29,579 nucleotides of DNA from Candidatus Bathyarchaeum sp. GTDB lineage: Archaea; Thermoproteota; Bathyarchaeia; Bathyarchaeales; Bathyarchaeaceae. Positions 7,995 through 15,583 of the stretch are shown in pieces (within the stretch, counting starts at the first letter, position 1; each line of letters begins with the position of its first letter). Location of the stretch: positions 1 to 29,579 of the forward strand of contig PIXT01000166.1 in assembly GCA_003096235.1 (NCBI GenBank), in the 5' to 3' direction. Position numbers and translations under genes: made by a program. The notes below the pieces were generated by a model. The model was not told the DNA's origin and made no database searches. It saw only the letters and a list, made by a program, of their open reading frames with translations.

Positions 7995-8180
7995 GTTTTT
8001 TCCTCATTATTGTAGATTAAACGGGGGTTATTAAGTATCACCAGAACGGTTCATATACCTTACGTTTTTTGCACACAAAAACACATACACCTGCAGAGGG
8101 AAACAGGATAAACTCCTCTAAAGAATAACGTCAAACTGGACTGTGAGCTTCGTTTTAACTAGATGTTTAACCAGACCATG
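7995..8180. other. intergenic region before eS26
   Basis: 186 bases with the eS26 promoter elements near 8025 (minus strand). No reading frame of note and no convincing RNA fold were seen in the rest. Confidence 0.4.
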
Positions 8181-8994
8181 TTACTGTACATGGATTATTT
8201 CTCGGTCTATTTCTATTGCTTTTGTCCATACAGTTTCAAAGTAATCTTGAATTAGCGCCACAAGAGGGGGATTTGTAATCCATAGGTCTGGTGTTTCCAT
8301 GGGGGTCAATATTGTGCTGCTTATGGCTACTGCTTTTCTATCATACACCGAAACTACCACTAAACTAGGAGCCATGCTGTATCGCATTTCAAAGCAAGGA
8401 TATGCTCTAAATTTTTTCGTAATGTTTTGGAACAGATTTTTTTCTGGCGGTGTGTCTATGATGTATCGAATCTTTACACCTTTATGTAAGCATTTCTTGA
8501 ACAGAACAGACCAGTGGTAATATGTACTTTGACATATCTCCCACGGAGCAATAACATCTATTGTCTTGTGCGTGTTTTTTGTTGCTTCTTTTAACATAGA
8601 TTTAACTGGTCTTTTTCCAGGAATCAAAACGAATTGTGGTTCCTCTTCCTGAAGCACAGTTTTCATGTCATATCTTTTGAGGTTCCTTAGTAATTCGGTT
8701 GTTTGGATTTGTAATTTGTTATGTTCTTTGTTTTTATAGTCCATTAAAATAGAGCCCGACTTGTATTGGGACAGCTTTGAACTTAGTTGGTGAAGTTAAG
8801 ACTTTCTCCACCAAACCCAGTTCGTTAAGTGTAGATATCACTTTGTAAATGTGCTGTCGAGCTATGTTTGTACCCTTTGAAATTGTTTTTATCGTTGACG
8901 TTCCTGATCTAATTAGGCATAGGTAAACCATAGCCTGCCTACGTGTTAACCCCAACTTAATTAACGTTTTAACTTCATTATCTTCGTGAATCAA
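8181..8994 (-). pseudogene. TrmB-family regulator split by a frameshift
   Basis: Two overlapping minus-strand frames together make one TrmB-like protein. The first (8994-8734, 86 residues, TTG start with GGGGA upstream) is the winged-helix DNA-binding domain: LIKLGLTRRQAMVYLCLI, SKGTNIARQHIYKVISTL, ELGLVEK. The second (8744-8181, 187 residues) begins mid-protein at MDYKNKEHNKLQIQTTELL, the coiled-coil linker, then a phospholipase-D-like effector fold (TIDVIAPWEI, LFKKCLHKGVKIRYIIDTPP, DLWITNPPLVALIQDYFETVW). TrmB proteins are sugar- or metabolite-sensing regulators. Joining them needs a +1 shift somewhere in about 8745-8770. It may be an assembly error, a decayed gene, or two translationally coupled polypeptides (the ATG overlaps the first stop by 11 bases). 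It is divergent from the surface protein gene. Confidence 0.75.
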
Positions 8995-9205
8995 AGTCTT
9001 CCCCAGCTTTGGTTCTTAAAATTAAATTTATTGTGCAATTGACTTAAAATTCTTTAGGCATTTTCCGTCCTAATGGGACATTCAAAGCATTAAATCCTGA
9101 TATTTACTTAAACTGCCTTTCATAGAGGAAGACAGAATGAGACATTTTTTCGATACTTATTCTACGCATCCTCAAAAAATAAAACCAAAAAAATAGGTGA
9201 AAAAA
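8995..9205. other. divergent promoter region, TrmB-like gene / surface protein gene
   Basis: The minus strand has T/A-rich TATA-like sequence near 9018-9032 for the regulator. On the plus strand the sequence TTTACTTAAA near 9099-9108 could serve the surface protein. GTCC TAAT GGGAC at 9068-9080 is a short imperfect palindrome that could be an operator for the adjacent TrmB-like regulator. Confidence 0.3.
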
Positions 9206-11743
9206 ATGAACAAAATAAATAAATCAAAAATTTCAACCATCGCTTTGATTCTATTATTAACTATTTCTGCTACATTAATTGCTTTACCATCTGTTGCCGC
9301 ACAATCATCAAAACCAACTTTCCCATTCATTGGAGCAACCCCTAATCCAACAGGTACTGGTCAAGCGGTTCTTCTTCACGTTGGAATTACAGACCCAACC
9401 CCAAGCGTAGATTATAGCTGGGAAGGTCTAACCGTAACAGTAACTGACCCCAGTGGACACGAAGAAACCATAGGTCCCCTCTCAACAGACTCGACAGGTG
9501 GAACCGGCGCTGTATACACTCCCTCAATGGTCGGCACATACTATTTAGTGACAAACTTCCCTGAACAAGTAATGCCCGAAGTTGGAACCCGATGGGTTAC
9601 TGGAGGCACCATAATGGAAGCTAGTACTAGCGAAACACTGGAACTTGTTGTAAATGAGGATCCAATAGAATACTACCCCGCAGCTTCACTTCCAACAGAA
9701 TACTGGAGTCGTCCAATAGATGCCCAACTTTGGGAATGGACATCCATCGCAGGAAACTGGCTTGCAATTCCGGCTAACCGATACGCTCCCTACAATGATG
9801 GTCCAGAAACCTCTCACATTCTATGGAGTACTCCATTAACGACAGGAGGTCTTGTCGGAGGAGAACTTGGTGACCATTCTTATGAATGTGGAGACGCATA
9901 CGAAGGCGAATTTGGAGACTCTATTATCATAAATGGTGTTCTTTACTACCACCGGTATTCAACTGGATTCAGTGGCGGTCCTGCTCAGCAGGGAGTTATT
10001 GCAATAGACCTACACACTGGAGAGCAACTGTGGTTCAAAAACAACACAAGACTAGCCTTTGGTCAAAACTTCTATTGGGACTCATATAACTATCACGGAA
10101 CCTTCGATTACCTTTGGGTAACCTCTGGAACTACTTGGTATGCATATGACGCTTTCACTGCAGAATTAGAATATACAATGACTGATGTGCCATCTGGTGA
10201 AAGAATATATGGTCCAAAAGGAGAAATCTACATCTACAGTCTTGACCTAGAAGCAGGTTGGATGAGTCTATGGAACTCTAGCAGGGTTGTTTCAGACCAT
10301 GGAAGCTGGAGAACATATCTTGGTGGTGGCGTATTTGATGCACGTGATGGAATTGAATGGAACAAGACAATACCGACAGGATTAGCTGGATCAGTCCAAG
10401 TGGCTCTTGAAGACAGAATCCTTGGTTCAGACATTCCTTCATGGACAGGCTTAGCAGATAATCCAATTACTTTCTGGGCACTAAGCACGGAACCCGGAGA
10501 AGAAGGAACACTGTTGTGGACCGAAACTTGGCAACCACCTGAAGGCAGACTGACCATGCTATGGGGCACTGCAAGCGTAGACGATGGAATCTTCGTTATA
10601 ACTGCCAAAGAACTCAGGCAACTTTGTGTCTTTGACATTGATAGCGGCGATTACCTGTGGACCACTGAACCGGCGCCATATTTGGACATCTACAGTCTCG
10701 GTGAAGAACGGGCTATATCTCGTGCAGTAGTTGTCGCTGACGGCAAACTCTTCACAGTAGGTATGGCTGGAGTTGTGTACTGTTATGATGTTGCAACAAC
10801 CGATCTTCTATGGACCTACGACACGGATGATACGTACTCAGAAATCTTGTGGAGCAACAGCTGGCCTATGAACATTGCATTCATTACTGATGGCAAAATC
10901 TACATGGTTCACGATGAGCACTCTCCAATCGATCCTAAACCTCGTGGTTCACCCTTCCTTTGTCTTGACGTAGAGAATGGAGATGTGGTGTGGAGAATTG
11001 ATGGTGCTTTCCGTGGAACCCAGTGGGGTGGAACTGCAGTTATCGGAGATAGCATAATAGCGTTGTACAATTCGTATGATCAACAAGTATATGCACTAGG
11101 CAAAGGAGCAAGCTCAACCACAGTTTCAGTCAAGAACGATGTCGTAAACTTGGGAAGCAGCGTAATGGTAACCGGCACCGTGATGGATGTTTCTCCAGGC
11201 ACCGATGATGCCGCTTTGGCGATACGATTCCCGAATGGTGTTGCAGCAGTATCTGATGATAGCATGAACGATTGGATGAAGTACGTTTACATGCAGTTTG
11301 AGCGCCCAGCAAATGCGGTCGGTGTTACAGTGAAGCTTGAAGCAATTGACCCTAACGGCAACTACCAAAACCTTGGCACAACCACAAGTGACTCGTATGG
11401 CAACTACGGTTTCGCGTTTAAGCCTGAACTTGAAGGCACATACATGGTAATTGCGACCTTCGAGGGCTCCAAAGCATACTATGGTTCCACAGAAACAACA
11501 TATGTGCAAGTGGATGCAGCTTCGGCGTCAACTCCAATAGAGCCTGACACTGAAACTCCAGACACAGAGACCCCCGACACTGAGACACCTGATACAGAAA
11601 CACCTGACACTGAAACTCCAGACACTGAAACCCCAACAGCAGAAGCACCTTTGATTTCTACAGAAGTAGCAATAATTGCCGTAGTCGCAGTAGCCTGCGT
11701 TATCGGCGTCGCAGCTTTTTGGGCACTACGAAAACGGAAATAA
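9206..11743 (+). CDS. secreted membrane-anchored PQQ-like beta-propeller protein
   Basis: A surface protein of about 845 residues. An N-terminal signal (KISTIALILLLTISATLIALP, here written IALILLLTISATLIALP, ending in VAAQ) is followed by an Ig-like domain (40-150), then a PQQ-type propeller (about 165-635) with blade motifs such as AIDLHTGEQLW, VFDIDSGDYLW, CYDVATTDLLW and CLDVENGDVVW. A second Ig-like domain follows (640-775), then a (PDTET)6 stalk, a membrane helix (EVAIIAVVAVACVIGVAAFW) and a basic RKRK tail inside. This is the layout of a protein tethered outside the cell; sugar or protein binding is a guess. The GTG at 9197 is open too, but GGTGA at 9196-9200 fits better as ribosome site for ATG 9206. 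Confidence 0.85.
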   Translation: MNKINKSKISTIALILLLTISATLIALPSVAAQSSKPTFPFIGATPNPTGTGQAVLLHVGITDPTPSVDYSWEGLTVTVTDPSGHEETIGPLSTDSTGGTGAVYTPSMVGTYYLVTNFPEQVMPEVGTRWVTGGTIMEASTSETLELVVNEDPIEYYPAASLPTEYWSRPIDAQLWEWTSIAGNWLAIPANRYAPYNDGPETSHILWSTPLTTGGLVGGELGDHSYECGDAYEGEFGDSIIINGVLYYHRYSTGFSGGPAQQGVIAIDLHTGEQLWFKNNTRLAFGQNFYWDSYNYHGTFDYLWVTSGTTWYAYDAFTAELEYTMTDVPSGERIYGPKGEIYIYSLDLEAGWMSLWNSSRVVSDHGSWRTYLGGGVFDARDGIEWNKTIPTGLAGSVQVALEDRILGSDIPSWTGLADNPITFWALSTEPGEEGTLLWTETWQPPEGRLTMLWGTASVDDGIFVITAKELRQLCVFDIDSGDYLWTTEPAPYLDIYSLGEERAISRAVVVADGKLFTVGMAGVVYCYDVATTDLLWTYDTDDTYSEILWSNSWPMNIAFITDGKIYMVHDEHSPIDPKPRGSPFLCLDVENGDVVWRIDGAFRGTQWGGTAVIGDSIIALYNSYDQQVYALGKGASSTTVSVKNDVVNLGSSVMVTGTVMDVSPGTDDAALAIRFPNGVAAVSDDSMNDWMKYVYMQFERPANAVGVTVKLEAIDPNGNYQNLGTTTSDSYGNYGFAFKPELEGTYMVIATFEGSKAYYGSTETTYVQVDAASASTPIEPDTETPDTETPDTETPDTETPDTETPDTETPTAEAPLISTEVAIIAVVAVACVIGVAAFWALRKRK
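11543..11632 (+). repeat. six tandem 15-base repeats coding PDTET
   Basis: Six in-frame 15-base units encode (Pro-Asp-Thr-Glu-Thr)6, a stiff, acidic, threonine-rich stalk suited to O-glycosylation. The units differ mostly at synonymous sites (CCT/CCA/CCC, GAA/GAG), so the peptide is kept while the DNA has diverged. Confidence 0.9.
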
Positions 11744-11756
11744 ACAAACATTTTCC

Positions 11757-11776
11757 CTCCCTTTTTTTTGTGGGAG
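11757..11776 (+). terminator. T-rich hairpin terminator after the surface protein
   Basis: CTCCC (11757-11761) pairs with GGGAG (11772-11776), and the loop contains eight consecutive T. It lies 14 bases after the stop codon. Archaeal termination is driven mainly by T tracts, so this is a good candidate. Confidence 0.5.
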
Positions 11777-11836
11777 TAAAAGCATTGGAAGAACAGGGGC
11801 TGAAAAGGCTCGCACGGAAAATTAAAATGATCAAAG

Positions 11837-11917
11837 CTATAGCAGAGTTTTGTTCATTTCTTCTTCCTCTATTACCCGTGCAAGAGCTTCAGCAAACCCT
11901 GTTACTTTTTCCATCAT
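11837..11917 (-). CDS. possible 26-residue microprotein
   Basis: From ATG 11917 the minus strand reads MMEKVTGFAEALARVIEEEE and six more residues, an amphipathic acidic helix. A T/A-rich stretch (TTTAATTC) lies about 25 to 30 bases upstream, compatible with a leaderless message. It could equally be chance in the 261-base gap between the surface protein and the Zn protein. No family is recognised. Confidence 0.15.
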   Translation of the reverse strand: MMEKVTGFAEALARVIEEEEMNKTLL

Positions 11918-12004
11918 TTTGTGTTTATGCTAAAAAGAATTAAATGAGTGCTGGTCTAATATGCAATGAAATCAACTGTTAACATGAAGGATTGGTGATT
12001 TGCT

Positions 12005-12211
12005 TTGGGTCGGGTAGCTAAGGGCGTAAAATGTAGCGTAGTAGGTTGTGATAAAGATGCGGCTCGTTCTCTTCCGCGAGATAAGGTGAGCGGAGCTGGC
12101 TTGAAGGTCGATGGAACTAGGCGCTCCTACCTATGTAGAGACCACTACAAGGAATATAAGAAAGGCAGCAAAAAGGATAAGCTTCTTGAGAAATGGAGGC
12201 ACAAAGGCTGA
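12005..12211 (+). CDS. small conserved archaeal zinc-binding protein
   Basis: A 68-residue basic protein with one likely zinc site: C10 and C15 (CSVVGC) with C44 and H47 (LCRDH). The flanking sequence (GRVAKGVKC; LCRDHYKEYKKG) matches a short protein found widely next to translation genes in TACK archaea. The name and function are not established; RNA or ribosome binding is a reasonable inference from the charge and the zinc finger. The TTG start is supported by GGTGAT at 11993-11998. It precedes ThrRS by 70 bases on the same strand. Confidence 0.7.
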   Translation: MGRVAKGVKCSVVGCDKDAARSLPRDKVSGAGLKVDGTRRSYLCRDHYKEYKKGSKKDKLLEKWRHKG

Positions 12212-12281
12212 TGCCCAAACTTAGTTTACGTTTTTGTTCACTGTTTTCTTCAACAATTAACTGTAAAGCTGGCTGGGCATA

Positions 12282-14150
12282 TTGAGAATTCTCCAGTTAC
12301 ATTCAAACTTCATAGAATACGAGGCTGTAGAAAAAGAGATAGACTTAGCCGAGGAGCCAGAAAAAAAGCATGACCGCCTCGAAGAACTTGCGGTATTATT
12401 TGTTGCAGTCGAAGAGGGCGACGACGCAAACGTTGCAAGAAAGGCAATGGAAAACACCAAAGCCTCATTATGCAAACTTAAAGTAAACAAGATTCTGATT
12501 TATCCATACGCTCATCTAAGCAACACTTTGGCTAAACCTGCTGGTGCCCTCAAAGTTCTAAACGAAATGAAAAACATCTCCAAAGAGCTGGGGCTAGAAA
12601 CATACTCCACACCTTTTGGGTGGTGCAAAAAGTTTTCTATTTCAATTAAGGGACATCCTCTAGCGGAGCACCTTAGAATCGTTACCCCTGACTCCGTTGA
12701 GGAAGAAGTTGTCTGTGAAGCTCTAAAAGCAGAGGAGAAACTCAAATCCTTTTGGTACATCCTAAATCCAGATGGAGAATTGATTCCAGTAGAAGATTAT
12801 CGGTTTAAAGGACGCAAAAACCTAGAGAAGTTATGTAAGTATGAAATCAAGAAGGTTAGGGCTGTTCAGCAGGTTCCGCCTCACGTTTCACTGATGAAAC
12901 GGCTGGAAATCGCTGATTATGAGCCTGGAAGTGACCCTGGAAATCTTCGTTGGTATCCTAAGGGGCGTTTGATTAAATCGCTTTTTGAGCAGTATGTAAC
13001 CGAAAAGGTGATTGATTATGGTGGTATGGAGGTTGAAACTCCAGTCATGTATGATATTGAGCATCCCGCAATTGCTCATTATCTTCAACGGTTTCCTGCT
13101 CGCCAGTATCTGTTGTGTTCAGATAAACGGGACTTCTTTTTGAGGTTCAGCGCCTGTTTTGGTCAGTTTCTTATGGTTCATGATGCCCAGTTTAGTTATC
13201 GGCAGCTTCCGTTGCGTATCTACGAGTTAACTCGATATGCCTTTAGAAGGGAGAAAAGCGGCGAATTAACTGGATTGCGAAGGCTCAGGTGCTTCACTAT
13301 GCCTGACTGCCACGCATTGGTTGCTGATTTGGATCAAGCAAAAGAGGAGTTTTTGGTTAGATTCAAGCTTTCTATGGGAATTCTGGAAAATGGGTTAGAG
13401 TTAAGCAAGGAATCTGATTATGAGTTGGCTATTAGGGTAACAAAGGACTTCTATGCAGAAAACAAGGATTTCGTTCTTTCCATGGTTAAGTTGATTGGCA
13501 AACCTGTGTTGCTGGAGATGTGGGAAGAGCGGTTCTTCTATTTTGTTTTGAAGTGGGAATTCAATTTCATTGATAACCTAAACAAGGCTTCTGCTCTTTC
13601 AACTGACCAAATTGACATAGAGAACGCCAAACACTATGACATGACCTATGTTGACGAAGACGGCGAGAAGCAGTATCCTCTGGTTCTTCATTGTAGTCCA
13701 AGCGGTGGTATCGAACGTGGAGTGTATGCTCTGCTGGAGAAGGCTCACAGGGACTCGCTTAAGGGCAAGTCTCCGATACTTCCCTTGTGGTTGGCTCCTA
13801 CTCAGGTGAGAATCGTTCCTGTGTCTGAGAAGTTCTTGGGTGCCGCTGAAAAGCTGATGAAACAGATCGAAAGCAGTAACATACGAGTTGACGTAGACGA
13901 CCGGTCTTTGAGTTTAGGAAAGAAAGTTAGAGCAGCCGAGAAAGAGTGGATAAACTACGTTTTAGTGTTTGGCGAGAAAGAAGCTAACTCGGATGTTTTG
14001 CCTGTCAGGGACAGAACTGTTGGAAAACAGATTAGAACCATGAAACTTCAAGAATTAATAGTTGAAATAAACGAAAAAACTGCAGATAAGCCCTTTAAGC
14101 CTTTGACGTTGCCGAAGATGCTGTCAAAACGTCCCCAGTTTGCGTTCTAA
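12282..14150 (+). CDS. thrS: threonyl-tRNA synthetase, full-length archaeal type
   Basis: A 622-residue ThrRS. Residues 1-140 form the archaeal D-aminoacyl-deacylase-like editing domain (RILQLHSNFIEYEAVEKEI start; YPYAHLSNTLAKP; TYSTPFGWCKKFSISIKGHPLAEH, here in parts) that removes mischarged serine. The catalytic core carries zinc ligands C292, H344 and H470, whose spacing (52 and 126) matches the classical enzyme (51 and 126). Motif 2 is YRQLPLRIYELTRYAFRREKSG. The anticodon domain is 500-600. Editing and catalysis are in one chain, unlike the split ThrRS pairs of some Crenarchaeota. A TTG start gives the family N-terminus exactly. Confidence 0.95.
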   Translation: MRILQLHSNFIEYEAVEKEIDLAEEPEKKHDRLEELAVLFVAVEEGDDANVARKAMENTKASLCKLKVNKILIYPYAHLSNTLAKPAGALKVLNEMKNISKELGLETYSTPFGWCKKFSISIKGHPLAEHLRIVTPDSVEEEVVCEALKAEEKLKSFWYILNPDGELIPVEDYRFKGRKNLEKLCKYEIKKVRAVQQVPPHVSLMKRLEIADYEPGSDPGNLRWYPKGRLIKSLFEQYVTEKVIDYGGMEVETPVMYDIEHPAIAHYLQRFPARQYLLCSDKRDFFLRFSACFGQFLMVHDAQFSYRQLPLRIYELTRYAFRREKSGELTGLRRLRCFTMPDCHALVADLDQAKEEFLVRFKLSMGILENGLELSKESDYELAIRVTKDFYAENKDFVLSMVKLIGKPVLLEMWEERFFYFVLKWEFNFIDNLNKASALSTDQIDIENAKHYDMTYVDEDGEKQYPLVLHCSPSGGIERGVYALLEKAHRDSLKGKSPILPLWLAPTQVRIVPVSEKFLGAAEKLMKQIESSNIRVDVDDRSLSLGKKVRAAEKEWINYVLVFGEKEANSDVLPVRDRTVGKQIRTMKLQELIVEINEKTADKPFKPLTLPKMLSKRPQFAF

Positions 14151-14196
14151 CGCGGTTTCGTAATTGTTGCTCTAACTGGTTAGTGGATTATTTCAG

Positions 14197-14222
14197 TTAT
14201 CCCTTTCTTAGATGAGGGATGA
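14197..14222 (+). terminator. hairpin after ThrRS
   Basis: ATCCCT (14199-14204) pairs with AGGGAT (14215-14220), extendable by two pairs, about 50 bases after the ThrRS stop. There is no poly-T run right after it, so a regulatory or chance fold is possible. Confidence 0.3.
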
Positions 14223-14260
14223 TTTGTAATACCGTGAATTGGGTACCGTAAAAGTCAAAA

Positions 14261-14268
14261 TTTAAATA
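14261..14268 (+). promoter_or_regulatory. ilvE: TATA box of the aminotransferase
   Basis: TTTAAATA centred near 14265 predicts transcription from about 14291, giving a leader of about 28 bases that contains a strong GGAGG ribosome site (14304-14310) 8 bases before the TTG. Confidence 0.6.
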
Positions 14269-14318
14269 CATAGTAAATAGTTTATGGATGAAGTTTTGCT
14301 TTCGGAGGATAGTTTGAA

Positions 14319-15206
14319 TTGACAAAAGAGCTTCTAGTTTACATTGACGGCAAGTTTTATCCCAAGTCTGAGGCTAAAATCTCTGTGTACGATCATGGTC
14401 TCTTGTATGGAGACGGAGTGTTTGAGGGAATACGAGCATACAACGGCGTGGTCTTTAAACTAAAAGAGCACATAAACAGGCTCTACAAGTCTGCTCACCC
14501 AATCTTCCTGAATATCCCCCTAACTAAAGCTGAACTCACCCAAGCTGTGCTGGAGACCCTCAAAAAGAACAATCTAAAAGACGCTTACATCCGCCTAGTG
14601 GTCACAAGAGGCATTGGAGACTTGGGACTTGACCCCAGAAAATGCCCCAAAGCCACAATCATCATAATCACTGAGCCACTGCTTCAGTTACACTCGGCAG
14701 AGAAGGTAGAGAACGGAATAAACACGGTCATAACGTGGGTAAAACGTAACCCCGTGGATAGCGCCACTCACGAAATGAAGTCCCTAAACTACCTAAACAG
14801 CATATTAGGCAAAATTGAAGCAAACAACATCGGCGCGGACGAAGCCATCTGCCTCGACAAAACAGGCTACGTTTGTGAGGGCGTCGGCGAAAACATATTC
14901 ATAGTGCGTGACGGCAAACTTTTGACTCCTCCGCTTTCTTCTGGTGCATTGGATGGAATAACCCGCGCATTGATTATCCGGTTGGCAAAGAAGCTGGGCA
15001 TCGAAGTTATAGAACGCAACATTACCCCCAACGAATTGTTTACTGCTGATGAGGTGTTTTTCACTGGAACCGCTGCGGAGGTTGCGCCGATACGAGAGGT
15101 AAACAAGCGTGTGATTGGAACTGGCAAGCCGGGTCCAGTTACAAAGAGGATACTTGTGGAGTTTGAGAAAGCTGCGAAAGACCCTAACGAGGGGACTAGT
15201 ATCTAG
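14319..15206 (+). CDS. ilvE: branched-chain amino acid aminotransferase
   Basis: A 295-residue class IV PLP aminotransferase. It interconverts valine, leucine and isoleucine with their 2-oxo acids using 2-oxoglutarate/glutamate. Marks are YDHGLLYGDGVFEGIRAYNG near the N-terminus, the PLP lysine in HEMKSLNYLNSILGKIEAN, the class signature EGVGENIFIV, and the phosphate-gripping GALDGITR and FFTGTAAEVAPI. Length is standard. The TTG start is fixed by GGAGG 8 bases upstream. No other branched-chain genes lie nearby, and it has its own promoter. D-amino-acid transaminase and aminodeoxychorismate lyase are related folds, but the full BCAT pattern here favours IlvE. Confidence 0.9.
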   Translation: MTKELLVYIDGKFYPKSEAKISVYDHGLLYGDGVFEGIRAYNGVVFKLKEHINRLYKSAHPIFLNIPLTKAELTQAVLETLKKNNLKDAYIRLVVTRGIGDLGLDPRKCPKATIIIITEPLLQLHSAEKVENGINTVITWVKRNPVDSATHEMKSLNYLNSILGKIEANNIGADEAICLDKTGYVCEGVGENIFIVRDGKLLTPPLSSGALDGITRALIIRLAKKLGIEVIERNITPNELFTADEVFFTGTAAEVAPIREVNKRVIGTGKPGPVTKRILVEFEKAAKDPNEGTSI

Positions 15207-15218
15207 TATAACCTAGAA

Positions 15219-15227
15219 CTTTTTTTG
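15219..15227 (+). terminator. T-tract terminator after ilvE
   Basis: A run of seven T about 14 bases after the ilvE stop, fitting archaeal intrinsic termination. Confidence 0.35.
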
Positions 15228-15235
15228 CAGTTATC

Positions 15236-15489
15236 TCAACTTTGTTTTTCATCAAAGTGCACATTTTCTAAAATCAAAAACTGCTCGCTTGAGTCATCTG
15301 GGTTGTGGTGGAGTTTTGAACCTAGGTGTGTGTTGTTATTGTTGTAGCTGCTGCTATTGCCGTCAGCAGTAGTGTTGCTAAAATTGGGGAATCGCTTTCT
15401 TGTCGTGTAGGTGTTTCCGCAAAGTTTTGGTAGGCTTTTTTGTTGGCTTTGGTCATTGGTGGAGAGCCTTGTTGTGCATTCAGATTCAC
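15236..15489 (-). pseudogene. frameshifted small membrane protein, pilin-like hydrophobic segment
   Basis: On the minus strand a frame from GTG 15489 (or ATG 15456) reads a polar N-terminus (TKANKKAYQNFAETPTRQES) and then DSPILATLLLTAIAAAT, which resembles the SPVIATLLL hydrophobic start of archaeal type IV pilins and archaellins. It stops at 15322-15324 a few residues later. In the -1 frame the strand stays open to 15236 and reads HLGSKLHHNPDDSSEQFLIL and NVHFDEKQS, which looks like coding sequence. A single-base loss inside the GCA/ACA-rich stretch near 15345 would join them into about 75-85 residues. It may be a pseudogene, an assembly error or a programmed shift. The basic residue expected just before a pilin cleavage site is not in place, so the pilin link is weak. 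Confidence 0.4.
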
Positions 15490-15523
15490 CCTACAAGTTT
15501 GGGTTTTTAGTCTTTTTTGATAA

Positions 15524-15532
15524 TTTATATAA
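15524..15532. promoter_or_regulatory. palindromic TATA box between divergent genes
   Basis: TTTATATAA reads as a TATA box in both directions. Rightward it predicts transcription from about 15554 for the carbamoyltransferase; leftward from about 15502 for the small membrane protein. Transcription-factor-B contacts (BRE) would decide the direction and cannot be judged by eye. Confidence 0.5.
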
Positions 15533-15583
15533 CGGTTTGACGTGAACAAGTATCTGCAGAGAAATGCTGTGGAGAGGTCGTTT

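Noticed and set aside
7741..8007. Minus-strand 88-residue frame over eS26
   Set aside because: It shares the eS26 region in another frame; eS26 has both zinc knuckles and full-length family similarity.
11418..11751. Repetitive minus-strand frames (VSVSG-type) opposite the PDTET repeat
   Set aside because: They are antisense shadows of the 15-base repeat in the surface protein gene.
11719..11943. 74-residue plus-strand frame after the surface protein
   Set aside because: It begins inside the surface protein gene and runs through its terminator hairpin; no family resemblance.
15290..15330. T-arm-like sequence (GGTTCAAAACTC) suggesting a tRNA
   Set aside because: The flanking stem does not pair and no acceptor or D arm is present.
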